This document shows positions 21,065 to 31,912 of a DNA stretch of 64,000 nt, piece by piece. Source of the DNA: Parietichytrium sp. I65-24A (Eukaryota; Sar; Bigyra; Thraustochytrida; Thraustochytriidae). The notes under the pieces are model-generated. The model was not told the DNA's origin, did no database searches, and saw nothing but the letters and a program-made list of their open reading frames with translations. Made by a program: the position numbers and the translations under genes. Location: the NCBI GenBank assembly GCA_012862575.1, contig BLSF01000025.1, positions 492,196 through 556,195 on the forward strand, in the 5' to 3' direction. Positions within the stretch are counted from its first letter, which is position 1. The number at the start of each line of letters is the position of its first letter.

Positions 21065-22111
21065 ATGGGTGCCGATGGCCAATGCTCGACGTCGCAAACG
21101 AATGGGACAACTGTATGCCTCCAAGGTGACGTCTGCGTGAAGTATGATCCTTGGGAAGGGACATCCAGCAGTTCTCCCGTCATGGACTGGTATGATGGGT
21201 ACATTACGGCATCCTTCGTCATGACAGCTTGCTCCATGGCCGTGACGCTTGGTGCCGGGGTGTTTCTGTTTGTAAATCGAGGCAGGCCGGTTCTTAAACT
21301 GTCGCAGTACCCGTATCTGATGGCATTCATTGTGGCGTGCTTCTCGGCGAATATGTCATTAATTTTCGAGCAGGCTGTTGTTGTAAATCCTGCGCACGGG
21401 CTTTGCGAGGCATTTCATTTTTTCTTCTACACCTCCATATTTGCGGTGAGCTCTGTGTTGGCGCTCAAGACGTGGAGGGCGTTTAAACTTGTTAAAGGCA
21501 CACAGCGATTGCAGCGTGTCAAATCGCTATCTCATGTCACAGTAATTGGCTTGATTGCTTTCGTAGAAGGATTTGTCGTGCTAATTTTGTTGCTGTGGTT
21601 TATATTGGAACCAAGTGACCCTAACCCTTGCGTTTCTCTTAGCTGCTCGGAGCCGCGTTCCGTGTACGAAGTACTCCTTTTCATCTTGGTCGGGGTTGCT
21701 ATTGTGATCACATGTGTGGTGGCCTTCTTGTCTCGCAATGTGCCCTCTGTTGCTGGGGAGTCATATGGTATTTTGTACTCTGTGTTTTTCTTGGTGGTGG
21801 GGTATGGTGTCGTCCTGATCATTGACTTTAACATCTCCAAGTTGACGGCGAGAATATTTGTATTTTCGATGTATATGTCACTTTTGACCATCCTGAGTGT
21901 TACGCTTTTGGTCTACCGCAAGTGGAAGTTTTTTGATCTGACTGCTGAAGAGCTCCGAGCGACCTTTCTGAAGGCCACCATGTCAAAAGCCGGCACCCAC
22001 CGGTCTAGCGATGCCCCGCACACTAGCGACCAACCCTCGAGAACAACGGACGTTGAAAGTGTATTTGGCGATGACGACGAAGACGCCACGCGTCCCCTGG
22101 TGAAGAGCTGA
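21065..22111 (+). CDS. Class C (7tm_3) GPCR-like seven-helix protein without a ligand-binding ectodomain
   Basis: A 348-aa frame starts at an ATG. A short Cys-containing N-terminus (~1-45) precedes seven hydrophobic helices at about 46-70, 82-101, 116-137, 158-181, 202-222, 234-253 and 263-284. Family signs are the Cys at the start of helix 3 (114) pairing with the loop-2 Cys (189 or 194), the intracellular ALKTWRAFKL segment resembling the class C ALLAKTWRIxRIF motif, and DFNISKLTARIFVFSMY near helix 7, resembling the mGluR/GABA-B NFNEAKFIxFxMY. The tail is Ser/Thr-rich and acidic. Class C receptors normally carry a Venus-flytrap domain of ~400 aa; here only ~45 residues precede helix 1 and no upstream frame encodes one. 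It may be a truncated core, an orphan receptor, or may use a partner protein. Confidence 0.85.
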   Translation: MGADGQCSTSQTNGTTVCLQGDVCVKYDPWEGTSSSSPVMDWYDGYITASFVMTACSMAVTLGAGVFLFVNRGRPVLKLSQYPYLMAFIVACFSANMSLIFEQAVVVNPAHGLCEAFHFFFYTSIFAVSSVLALKTWRAFKLVKGTQRLQRVKSLSHVTVIGLIAFVEGFVVLILLLWFILEPSDPNPCVSLSCSEPRSVYEVLLFILVGVAIVITCVVAFLSRNVPSVAGESYGILYSVFFLVVGYGVVLIIDFNISKLTARIFVFSMYMSLLTILSVTLLVYRKWKFFDLTAEELRATFLKATMSKAGTHRSSDAPHTSDQPSRTTDVESVFGDDDEDATRPLVKS

Positions 22112-22431
22112 AATTTCACGTCGCTTCCGCTGGGTCCCTTGGGTACTTTCTGCGTTCAGCAGAAGTCACAGTCAATCGCAGAGTCATGACTTGCCTGTAT
22201 TCCCGAAAGCCTTGGCGCAGACCGGAAATGCACCAAAACACTCGGGGTGATGCCCCGTCAGACAAAAGTACATACAATTTAAAACTCATAAACAAACACC
22301 ACTCCGCCGTCGCCGCCGACGGATCATTTAATCTTCACAAGAGATTTGAGATAGTTTTGTTGTATTCTTCTGTTGACGTCGTCGCGATGCTTGAGTTCGC
22401 TGCCGCCACTACTCGACGAAGAACCACGTCC

Positions 22432-22802
22432 TCAACTCGCGGCGACAAATTTGGTCGAAACAGAAGCTCTTGCACTCCTTGCATCAATCCGTGCGACATC
22501 CTCGATCTGCTCCTGTAGCATGGCATCGCTTTGATTCGACTTGCGGGCGCTTTGGAGCTTGGACTGTTGTGCATGATATTTGCCATATTTGCTGGACGTC
22601 TCCTCAGCATGAAGCTGGCGAAAGAACTCCATCTCTCCTTGCCACTAACGTGGCGGATCAGCCTTTCCCTTGAAGGCTACTCCTCACCTCCCCATTCAAG
22701 CGAGACTCCAGTACGATTTCTGCCTTGTCCGGCATTGCTGTGCTCCTCAAGAAGCTGCTGGATATGCTGCCGAAATGTTGCAACTTTCTCAAATTTCCGC
22801 AT
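22432..22802 (-). CDS. Two-exon small helical protein (106 aa), unknown function
   Basis: Exon 1 runs 22802-22688 from an ATG, starting MRKFEKVATFRQHIQQLLEE. The intron is 22687-22638 (50 nt) with donor GAG|GTGAGG, a CTGAT branch-like site and acceptor CAAG|GA. Exon 2 is 22637-22432. Splicing joins phase 1 to phase 1 and restores one frame of 106 codons; without it the first frame stops six bases into the intron. The product is almost all charged and polar helix (Gln, Glu, Lys, Arg, Ser) with no signal peptide or membrane segment, suggesting a coiled-coil partner protein. It is convergent with the upstream 7TM gene. I do not recognise a family. More 5' exons are possible. Confidence 0.6.
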
Positions 22803-22844
22803 TTCTTAATTCGAAATCAGGCGGATAGAATGATTGCGGGTTTT

Positions 22845-23396
22845 TCAGGCTAAAATTTGGTCTTGTTGCCATATAGCGTCATAAAACGGTTTGTCGAGAA
22901 CCCAGCTCTTTTGGTGAAAGCGTATCACCTGTATTGTGCCTTTCGCCTGCATCAAAGAAAATCCTTCGCGGATGGTTCGGAAGTGCAGTCCATCTGCTTG
23001 GCGCAGAAACAAAGGCTCCAATTCAAACCCAAGCGGGCCAAACAAGCGCTCCACACAAAGCTGTACCTTATTGAGTGGAAGTGTCCAAAATTTACCAAAC
23101 AGCCCTCTTCCCAATCTCTTCGAGAAGGCTCGCGGTGTGTACTCGTGCCGGATTATTTGCTTTCTTCGTCAACTTTGAACTCATTTAAGTCCTTCAATCT
23201 GTGACCCAAAGTGATAATCAAAATTTGAGTCGCGTTCAGAGAAGTTCAACTTTCGAACGAGCCATTGAATATCACTTCGCGCTTGGACATTTTTTCGCAA
23301 TCTGCGCGTGAAAATTGACAAAAACTCTGTTTTTTGCAAAATTTCCCCATACATTTGTATTGAGTGATCCGTTCTGACTGCGGAACGCAATGACAT
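22845..23396 (-). pseudogene. Possible decayed or intron-containing gene
   Basis: Two minus-strand frames, 23396-23181 (ATG start) and 23150-22845, lie in the same phase and are separated by only two in-frame stops close together (about 23170-23180). Both parts have protein-like composition, for example ARSDIQWLVRKLNFSERDSN in the first and ERLFGPLGFELEPLFLRQ in the second. No convincing GT-AG pair removes the stops, so a pseudogene is slightly favoured over an intron or a readthrough. No family recognised. Confidence 0.3.
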
Positions 23397-24085
23397 TTTT
23401 GGAAAAAAAACAAAACGAGACCGGAATGCTACTTCAACTTCGGAATTCGTATTAGTTTCGGGTATGTAAAATATTACGGGCTGAACTAGCGGAGGTGGAT
23501 TTGCTAGCGGTGCTCAGCCCCGTAAAAAGAGTTTACTGGGGGAAGTGACCGTTGAGTATTTTCTCCTCCGAGTCAGGCTTGGAAGTAGTTCAAGGCTTGC
23601 GACGCACAGCTGCAGTGAATCGCTTGACTTGACTTGACTTTTGAGATTGAATAAATTATATGGATTTGAATGGCATGTGAATTGACGATTTCAATTGACA
23701 GACTGTGCATGATAGCGCCTTGCCTCGGGTCCTTGTTCTTGTGATGAATGGGTGAGTGAGTGAGGATTCACATTCAGGACATTTGCAGGGTAGTAGTTTG
23801 ACTCGTCGGAGGCTACCGCAAGTCTTTTGTTCTTAGCCGATTGACTGAATCCGGTGGCCGTGTGGGAGAGTTCGCGGTTGACACGAGTCAGGTGTTCAGC
23901 GCTCGGCCCTCTTGAGCGCTACGCAGCTGCGGAGAGAAAGCGCTGTGTCTAAATTTGGTCAAGCGCGATTGCGACATAAGGCTGGAGTTGTTCACGTGGA
24001 GTGGACCACGCTGGCGAGGAGATAGAAAAGTGGTCGACGGCTTGTGGTCACGAGAGTCAGAGTAGATGAGCGACCTCAGCCAGAG
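23397..24085. other. Intergenic/5' region of the WD40 gene
   Basis: No supportable frame. A frame continuous with the WD40 protein extends slightly upstream to a GTG at 24044, but the first ATG is at 24086. Confidence 0.4.
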
Positions 24086-27000
24086 ATGAATCAGCACTTT
24101 AGTCGGCCGGACATTGACCTCGACTCGCTGCGAAAAATCCAGGAGCTGTTCGGGAATGATGGAGAGCTTGACGAGGGCGAGTTTGTGGACGCCTTTGGGT
24201 CTATCCTTGGGGATGGGCTGTCGCGACTGCAGCTCTCTCATCTCTTTATGAAGATTGATGCCAACAGTGACGGAGGCATTGACTGGGATGAGCTATTGAA
24301 TTTTATGTTTCTGGATAATCAGGAGAATGACTCTCGGGTTGGCGAGGAGGAGGAAGCGATTGCGGAGTTCTTTCCGGCCACATATGACGTGTTTGCTATT
24401 AACAATCCGATCAAAACGTACCACCGGAATCCTGTGGTGTCTTTGCTGTACCTCGAGAAGTTGAATCAGCTGATGACGGCTGGAAGAGATGGGGTCTTGA
24501 GATTTTGGCATCCAACCACCCTGGTTCATCAAGGGCATTTTTCTACGGGAGGCACCGGCAAAGACTGGGTCACCTCCGTTGTGCTGATGACTGCCTCCAA
24601 CAAGCTTGCAGTGAGCAGTATTGACAGCGGGATCTTATTTTTTGATTTTGCCGTGGAGACAAAGAAAAAGGTTGGGCAAATTCCTATGGAAGCTTTTTCG
24701 CATGCTGCTCCTCTATGCCTTGGGTACTATCATGACGTGGTGAACGAGAGGGAGATGCTACTGGTTGGGGACGACTCGGGGGGTGCGCGGATATTCTTCC
24801 AGGACGACAAGAACTGGTCATTGGGACTCGAATCCCGTCGAGGAAATCTTGCTCTCGCGGAAGAAGATGAGTTGAACGGTAAAGATCTCAGTGGCGTGAA
24901 GGTCGTCACCATACACAGGCACACCGACCATATTACTCAAATTGAGTATGTGCCAGACCTCTCCGCAGTGGTGATGTCATCTCTGGACTCAGCCATTACA
25001 GTCTATGATATTGATCGGAATAAGGTGAAGAGAACCTTTACTCAGCACGAAAAGGCCGTTTACTCGTTTGTGTGGAGCTCAAACTATAAAATCATCGCTT
25101 CTTGCGGACTGGAGCGTCACATTATTTTGTGGAGCCCCTACTCAAGACGCAGCGTGGCTACTTTGGTTGGCCACACGAGCAGCATTGTCAAGCTCGCGCT
25201 CAACGATGCAAATAGCCAACTGATTTCCTTGTCCAACGACAACATCGTAAAAGTGTGGGACATTCGCAATCACAGGTGCATTCAAACAATCAGTCTCTTG
25301 GGTCAAGATGCTGCCCTATCCCGGCACCCCGGAGCAAGGCCGCTATTGGCGACCTGCCTCATCTACGTGAAAAGAAACAAAACTCTGATCGCAGCCTCAA
25401 ATAAGCTCAAGATTTATCCGATCAAGGAAAAGCAGCTCGCGAAGACCAAAGCACATGACCGTCCTGTTGTTGAAGCCATGTACAACAAAATTTTTCATCA
25501 GGTTGTGTCAGTGGACGAGAAAGCCAATCTGAATATCTGGAATGTTGATTCTGGGGACATCATTTCCAAATTTCAACTTCGTAATAAACAAGTCGCGGTT
25601 GATCAAATCGATCAGGCGTCGTCAAAGCTCGCTGCCGCGGCTGCGGAAAGCACCACACTTAGCACGGTGGCTGCGAGCAGCTCTGATGATAATGGCCAAG
25701 CCGAGCCGCTCGACGCGTTGAAGGCAGCGAGCGACATTGCTTCTTCAGCCAACAATGCGGACGACTCAGCGCCTACCTTGCAGGATGAAGCAAGTATAAC
25801 AGCCGTTTGTTTTGATGACGGTGGGCGAAGACTAATTAGTGGCTCACACACCGCGACGGATCTCAAAATCTGGAACTTTAGTAACGGGTGTTTGCTCAAA
25901 ACGTTGGTGAAGGAGCCAGAGAATGGCAGCACGACAAACTCCCTGGAGGACATGGCGGAACTTCGCAGGCAATACGTGCAAAGGCGGCGTCAGCGGAGAC
26001 AACAGGACAAAGCCATCCAGTTGCGGCAGCAGCTATCTGGGCTGAGACAACAAGAGGAGAGTGAACCTGAGAGCGCGGAGGTGACAAAGATAGCATATGT
26101 GGTGAACACGTTGCCCAGAATCCCGGGTCACTCAACCATTAAAAACAAGTACATTGTTAGTGTTGGGTGGGACCGGAGGGTATATGTGTGGACAGACGGC
26201 GCATCTGATGCCAAGGAGCAAGGGTACTGCATTCGAATGCCTGATGCCGAGAGCGACCTGGACAGTGGTCATGTGGATGACATCATGACCATCTCCTTCA
26301 TCCCCCCTGATATTGTTGCTACGGGTGGATATGACGGACGAATCGTGTTTTGGTGTTTGAGCAGCGGGAAAATCTCTCGCAGTTTCAGAAACCTCGGTGA
26401 CTGCGGCATCGAAGCCACTGTGTTCATCTCGCGCTTTTCGACTCTCTTGGGTACGCGCAGCAATGGAACCGCATTCGCAATAAATATTGACAGCGGTAAG
26501 GTGGACGAACTAAACTGCTTCAGTTCAAGGGAGAGCATGGATCCCATCACATCGTTATGCACAGACTTGTCTGACGACGTGCTGGCTTCTGGGGATGAGC
26601 GCGGCCAGATTCGAGTGTGGGAGATCGTTGGGGCAGAGAAGCATTCGGACTTCCTCCGACCCTTCTCGTGCTGGCAAGCTCACCAAGCCTGTGTCACCTG
26701 CTTGGACTCTGTGCAGGACAACCGTCTGGCGGAAACGTTTTTGCTTTCTGGTTGTTCAGAAGGCTACGTTGGGATGTGGACCTTGAGCGGCGTCCCCATC
26801 GGCCACTTTGGGCAGCCCGAAACCTGGGACCTGAAGCAGCATCGAAACTTTTCCTTTGAAAGATACACGGAGCTTCAAAATCAGACGCGTGACGTGTTGA
26901 CGCTGAATGACTTAATTGTTGGGATGGAGGATGCCGCACTGTCGCGCCGTGACTCGAGAAAGGAGGCGGGTATTTCAGGAAGTCAAGAGCGTTCGACATA

Positions 27001-28150
27001 TAGATCTTTCCCGGTGGTTGGGGAGGTCTGGCTAAAGATAGACTCCGATCTGCTCAAAACGGCCAAGCAACAGAGCGAAGACAAAGACGAAGCGGCCTGT
27101 TTTCCAGCAAAGTGCGTCCAGGAGCTTTTGACAGTAACTCGTCAAGATGAGGTGCGGAACGAAATTAAGGGATGGGATGGCTTGTCCGAAGTCAAGCGTG
27201 AGAAGGTTGTGCCTATCATGGATTTTCTCAAATGCAATGAGAGTGGGCTGTGGGTTAAGGAGGTGGAGCTTAGTGAGCGAATCGGGCGAATCTACTATAA
27301 TCCAGGGGAAGAAAATCCTTACAAGGTGTTTTACATCCAGTGCTCGAGAGTCGAAAAGAAATGGTTTGCCGTCGATGCCAAGGGCGTTCGGCACAAGCTT
27401 TTGAAAGAAAACGAGTCTTACTTTGACGTCCGCGCTCCGCGCTCCATATCGCTATATTATCGACGGCAGGAGGTTGTAAAGTATCTTGAGACGATGCGTC
27501 AGCGAGCACCAAAGACACCTGTCAAGGAATTGGTTGACCGGAGTTTGCCGGTCGGGAACGTCTTAAAGGACGATGAGGAGCAAGTAAGACAGGCAGAGCA
27601 GACCAACGCCACGAAGAGCGGAGTCAAGGAAGCTGCTGGACGCGTAAAGCGAAATCAGGGCCGGCGAATCTCCACGCTACGTCAGCGAGACGTGGTGCAC
27701 AAGGGCAAAGACGAGGCTCCGAAGGCAGACAAGAACAACCGAGCACCTGCAGGGCAGGACACAATTCGAGAGCCAAACTCAAAGATCGAGAAATTATTGT
27801 CTCGAAATGACTCCATTGACTCTGAGGACTCGAGCGCATCTTACCTGGAAAACCGAGTCACGTTGCGCTCTCCCGCCCCGCCAAACCATCAGTCCATTAC
27901 TGCGCTGGGCCGCGAGCAGTCTCTCCGTCAGCGCGTTCCAAATCTCAGAACTCGAGCTTCGCCAGCTCCACAAGCACAATCTGAGAGCATGCTACGCCGA
28001 GAGTATCGCCAACGTGTCCATCAAGTTGCAGACATTCCGGTAGACTTTGGTCAGCTTCGAGCAGCCCTCTCGATATCAAACGCCATGGAGCGTGCACCTG
28101 CGCCTGGTTACGCGAACCAGGTTAGCCAGCCCTCGAATCCTTCCAAGTAG
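24086..28150 (+). CDS. WD40-repeat protein with EF-hand, WDR49/WDR64 (CFAP337)-like
   Basis: An intronless frame of 1354 codons starts from the ATG at 24086. A canonical EF-hand loop, DANSDGGIDWDE, lies at residues 58-69, preceded by a second helix-loop-helix that looks degenerate. WD40 blades follow from about 115 to 960, with typical ends such as VKVWDI, LKIWNF, RIVFWCL and QIRVWEI. Two insertions break the propellers: an Ala/Ser-rich one (~510-570) and a basic Arg/Gln one (~630-680). The ~270 C-terminal residues are charged and disordered. EF-hand plus two WD40 propellers is the architecture of WDR49/WDR64; the WDR49 orthologue CFAP337 is an axonemal protein, so a role on ciliary microtubules is inferred and would fit a zoospore-forming protist. 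The family call is good; orthology to one member is not established. Confidence 0.8.
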   Translation: MNQHFSRPDIDLDSLRKIQELFGNDGELDEGEFVDAFGSILGDGLSRLQLSHLFMKIDANSDGGIDWDELLNFMFLDNQENDSRVGEEEEAIAEFFPATYDVFAINNPIKTYHRNPVVSLLYLEKLNQLMTAGRDGVLRFWHPTTLVHQGHFSTGGTGKDWVTSVVLMTASNKLAVSSIDSGILFFDFAVETKKKVGQIPMEAFSHAAPLCLGYYHDVVNEREMLLVGDDSGGARIFFQDDKNWSLGLESRRGNLALAEEDELNGKDLSGVKVVTIHRHTDHITQIEYVPDLSAVVMSSLDSAITVYDIDRNKVKRTFTQHEKAVYSFVWSSNYKIIASCGLERHIILWSPYSRRSVATLVGHTSSIVKLALNDANSQLISLSNDNIVKVWDIRNHRCIQTISLLGQDAALSRHPGARPLLATCLIYVKRNKTLIAASNKLKIYPIKEKQLAKTKAHDRPVVEAMYNKIFHQVVSVDEKANLNIWNVDSGDIISKFQLRNKQVAVDQIDQASSKLAAAAAESTTLSTVAASSSDDNGQAEPLDALKAASDIASSANNADDSAPTLQDEASITAVCFDDGGRRLISGSHTATDLKIWNFSNGCLLKTLVKEPENGSTTNSLEDMAELRRQYVQRRRQRRQQDKAIQLRQQLSGLRQQEESEPESAEVTKIAYVVNTLPRIPGHSTIKNKYIVSVGWDRRVYVWTDGASDAKEQGYCIRMPDAESDLDSGHVDDIMTISFIPPDIVATGGYDGRIVFWCLSSGKISRSFRNLGDCGIEATVFISRFSTLLGTRSNGTAFAINIDSGKVDELNCFSSRESMDPITSLCTDLSDDVLASGDERGQIRVWEIVGAEKHSDFLRPFSCWQAHQACVTCLDSVQDNRLAETFLLSGCSEGYVGMWTLSGVPIGHFGQPETWDLKQHRNFSFERYTELQNQTRDVLTLNDLIVGMEDAALSRRDSRKEAGISGSQERSTYRSFPVVGEVWLKIDSDLLKTAKQQSEDKDEAACFPAKCVQELLTVTRQDEVRNEIKGWDGLSEVKREKVVPIMDFLKCNESGLWVKEVELSERIGRIYYNPGEENPYKVFYIQCSRVEKKWFAVDAKGVRHKLLKENESYFDVRAPRSISLYYRRQEVVKYLETMRQRAPKTPVKELVDRSLPVGNVLKDDEEQVRQAEQTNATKSGVKEAAGRVKRNQGRRISTLRQRDVVHKGKDEAPKADKNNRAPAGQDTIREPNSKIEKLLSRNDSIDSEDSSASYLENRVTLRSPAPPNHQSITALGREQSLRQRVPNLRTRASPAPQAQSESMLRREYRQRVHQVADIPVDFGQLRAALSISNAMERAPAPGYANQVSQPSNPSK

Positions 28151-28470
28151 CTTTGGCCGCTCGCTCCGTGTGTTAGAGACCGTGCCGTGCGTCAGCGCCT
28201 TTCGTGAAGGCCAGTCCATTTTTGTCTTTCGTTTTGACCAAAACTAGAAAACGGAAAATGCCATCAACTAGTACCGGTGCTGTCTGCGACTTTTGGAAAA
28301 CCTGCTGTAGTACTAATAGAAATTGTTTTGTGAGTCGAGTTTCGATGAACTAGTTCGCTCTGGGCGACCTTTGCAGGAATGTGAAGACGTGACTGGCTAC
28401 TAGTTCTACTAGATCACCTAATTGTTTGTAAAGCCGGAGAAAGGCAATAAAGCTGTGATGGGTCAGACGA
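28151..28470. other. Shared 3' intergenic region of convergent genes
   Basis: The WD40 gene (+) and NDH2 (-) converge here. The stretch is rich in CTAGT/ACTAGT words and has an AATAAA at 28447 usable as a polyadenylation signal for the + gene. Confidence 0.4.
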
Positions 28471-30075
28471 TCAAAATCGCGAAATGTCGCGACCAAGGAC
28501 AAAAGACTTGAACCAGTACATGGGGATGAGGAGACGGTTCGTCCAAGAGTTGAGTTTGAGGAAATAGGCCGAGCGCCACATAAAGTAGCTCAGGATACCG
28601 TGAATGTAGCCCATGTTGGTAGGCTCTTTGACGTCGCCGACTGCGGTCAGATCGATAGCTCCATTGAAGCTTCCAAAGGTGACCATGCTCCCCAAAGAAA
28701 AGTATTTGAAAGGCTTATTCATGCTATCACGCACGGTTTTGCCGGGCTTAGTCAGGCCAGCGCCGTCAGGAGCGTTGTTGAACGCCTGGGCCAGGAATCG
28801 GCCCTGCTGATTTGCAGCCTGGGCCAGCGGAGCGAGTGGCTCTTTCAGGTTTATAGCACAGTCCCCAATCGCGAAAACTCGATCATCGAAAACTTTGCTG
28901 TCCACTTGAAGGTAGTCATTCACAATCACTCGGTTTCCAGGGCCTTTCTCCAGCTCTGCTGAGTTTTGAATGAATTTTGTTTGTTGCAAGCCGGCTGACC
29001 AGACAATGAGACCGGCGGGGATGTCCGTGCCGTTGCTCAGCTTTGCAATACGGGTATCCGGGTCGTAGGAATCTACAGCGACTCCGAGATGCACTTTGAT
29101 ATCCTTCTTGTCAAACCTGTTCAACACGATCTGTGAGATACTATGATGAAAAGACGGGAGAAGCCTTGGGCCACGCTCAACGAGGTGGATGGAAATGTAC
29201 GGGATTAAATCAGGGTACCACTTCTTGACGTCGACGGTAATAAAGTCGTGTAGCTCGCCGACCAACTCGCAGTTTGTCGGCCCGCCTCCAACGACGATAA
29301 AGGTGAGTAGCCTGTCGCGCTCGTCCTTGTCAGTGAGGTGGATGGCAGCGCGTTCAAAGCATTCTAAGATACGTTGACGGATTTGCCTGGCGTGGTAGAG
29401 GTGCTTCAAGAAAAACACGTCCTCGCCTTCGCGGTTAGCAATGCCAGGCGTGTTGAAAGTATTCGTCTTGGCACCGCACGCGAGAATTAGGTAATCGTAC
29501 TCGACTTCGAATTCCTCGCGATTGAATATGTCCTCGCACACGACTCTTCGTCTGTCGGGCTCGATATTGGTGACCTTGGCTTGGTAGTACGCGTTGAGCC
29601 CTTTGACGGTGCGGATGGGCTCTTGGATTGCTCGAAACTCCAGAGTTCCGACCACACTGCTTGGTAAGAGCGGCGTGAACAGGAAATCTGAGCGAGTTGA
29701 AACGCCCCGAAGGTTAGAAAACCCATCGCCACAGAGCAAGCACCCGTTCGCTCCTCCTTAAAACTTACGATTGGAAGGGCTCACAACCTGGACGCTAAAC
29801 TTGCTCTTGTCGATATAGTTCAAAAAAGTGTACCCTCCCCATCCGCTGCCCACCACGAGCACTCGCGGCTTGGGCGACCCGAGCGTTCTGGAAGAGACGA
29901 GCCGGACAGGTCTCCTGTACGCCGCATTCCGCTCTGCGCCTTGCACCAGCGCGCCGCTGGCGTCTTCCAAAGCTCCGCCTTTCGAGCCGGACGTGCACCA
30001 TCGCCTCGCAGACCTGCTCGCAGCCGACCTGCGAGCCACGCCGACCCAACCGCTCAGTCCTGCTCGGCACCACAT
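28471..30075 (-). CDS. NDH2: Type II NADH:quinone oxidoreductase (alternative NADH dehydrogenase), one intron
   Basis: Exon 1 is 30075-29769 and exon 2 is 29687-28471. The 81-nt intron 29768-29688 has donor C|GTAAGT and acceptor CTCAG|A, and splicing restores the family-typical SPSNHFLFTPLLPS across the junction. The spliced protein has 507 aa. The ATG at 30075 begins an Arg/Ser-rich N-terminus (MWCRAGLSGWVGVARRSAAS) that looks like a mitochondrial presequence; the open frame upstream of it has no ATG. Key motifs are the FAD-binding GSGWGG (76-81), the NADH-binding loop VVGGGPTNCELVGEL, the second FAD motif FAIGDCA, and a C-terminal aromatic, basic segment ending FVLGRDISRF, used by these enzymes for membrane association. 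It oxidises NADH and reduces quinone without proton pumping, on the inner mitochondrial membrane. Which face (NDI or NDE type) cannot be told. Confidence 0.93.
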
Positions 30076-31912
30076 TCCAGCGTCATCTATCGACCGTTCG
30101 CTCCAGCTTTTCAAAGTTTCACCTTTTACCTTTGGAAACCTTTCACCCCCCAACTCTCGCTCGGCTTATCGCGGACTGCCCTCTCTCGACCTTCTCTTCC
30201 GATTGATTGTTCATGAAATTGACTGACAGTGAGTCTCGAGAAAGATACAGAGTTTCAAAGTCTTGTTAGACTTGTTAGCTTGTAGCGAGCATGATGATTC
30301 CATGATGCAACCAAAGAAACAAAGAAAAACATACGGAGCCTGTTGTTGTAATTGAGATGAATTGAGGACAAGTACCACAAATACACTTGGCCCTCGTGAT
30401 CTGCGACATCTGCGACAGTGAGCTCGGCTTTACATTTCCTTGCTTTTCTTAGACCGGTTGCCGACACCGCACAAAACTGCACAAAACTGCGGCGCTTTAT
30501 GTGTCTCGGTGCTGGTCTGTTCCGCGCTCTTTCGTTGCACATTTCCGGCGATCCCAGGACATCCCAGACGTTCAAAAGTTGAAGTTCAACTCGGCTGATG
30601 CAGATGGCTTGCCGCCTCTACAAGTGAAGAAACAGAGAGAGAGAAAGAGAAAGAGACAGCACACTGTGGCACGGCCTCAAGTCATCGTCATCGTCACTGT
30701 TAGCATCATCGTCATCGTGATCCCGACGATGATCAATAAAAAAATCAGTGAAATCATGTGAAATCCCTCGCGTGGATGATCTTGACGGCGTGGGTAAGCT
30801 GCGGCTTTAATTTAATGTACATGCAACTTAAAAGCGCAGAGCTTTGAAGCTGTCGTTGGGTACCGGTACACGCTTCATTCTCGACAGCTGTGCGTGCATG
30901 CTTTGCCGATATTTGCAATGTACTGGGTACTGAGTACTCAGTATTGAGCACCTTCTAAAGTCTAAATTCTAAATTCTGTTCTGAACACTGTCAGTACAGA
31001 GCAGCAAATGCTCAGCAAGTGTGATGATCCGTGAGTGCTCTGATGTGCTCTGGGCAGAAAAAGGGAGCATTAAAAGAAGGCGAAACCCAGGTCATCTCAA
31101 AAGACGCACGGAGGATGATCGCTACCAGTTGCTACTCGCTAGAGTAGGTTTCTCGTCGAGTCGTTCTCGGAGCGATGCCGCTATGGCGAGCTACCCCCAC
31201 TGTAAAGACTGTAAAGTCTTGGGGAGTTTTGGAAATACTGGCGCTTTTCGTTGAAATGAGCTTTCTGCTTTTCAGCGCTTCTTCCTTGGACTTAAACGTT
31301 GTTTTACAGTTTCCGTGCTCTTTAATCTAACGCAATCAGTTTTTTGACAGTGCATATCAAGGCTTCTGAAGCACTCGCAAATGAGATTTGAATATTCAAA
31401 ATCAAAAGTCAGCTTGCTTTCTATTTCCATTCCCTGACATTCTATCAAAGGATTTACCACTATTAGCTAGAGCTAGGAAAGAGTAGTTGATGTACGATTT
31501 AGCACTACTAATACTGCAACATTGTCGGTACATACCAATAAACACTAATAGTAATGACTCATTCTAGGGACTCTTGAGATTTCGTACTAAATAGCACTCA
31601 GTGACTCGGAGTATCTCGGAGTGAAAGCTGATGCAACATTCGCGACATTTCATTTTTAATCATTCTATTTTTTAAAAACAATTCGAAAGCTTCCAAGAGA
31701 ACCATACTACTTGCAGTCGGTAATCGTTTTTACACTCACAGTTGATTCTGAAATCTTGCATCGTTTTCTCGCAAGGAAAATTTGCGCGGACAAAAGAAAC
31801 TAAAAGCTCACTCAACGTCAATGACGTAAGCAGATCTTGATGTTATCAAAACTGACGCGAGATAACGTCTTTCTTGACCTCGGTGTGTTTTCGTTCACAT
31901 TGAGAGTGCATC
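30076..31912. other. 1.8-kb intergenic region
   Basis: No supportable gene. A GTCATC/CGTCAT-type trinucleotide tract lies at about 30680-30735. The rest is AT-rich, with short overlapping frames on both strands. Confidence 0.4.

Noticed and set aside
24044-24085. GTG at 24044 as start of the WD40 protein
   Set aside because: A eukaryotic start at the ATG of 24086 is far more likely and loses no domain.
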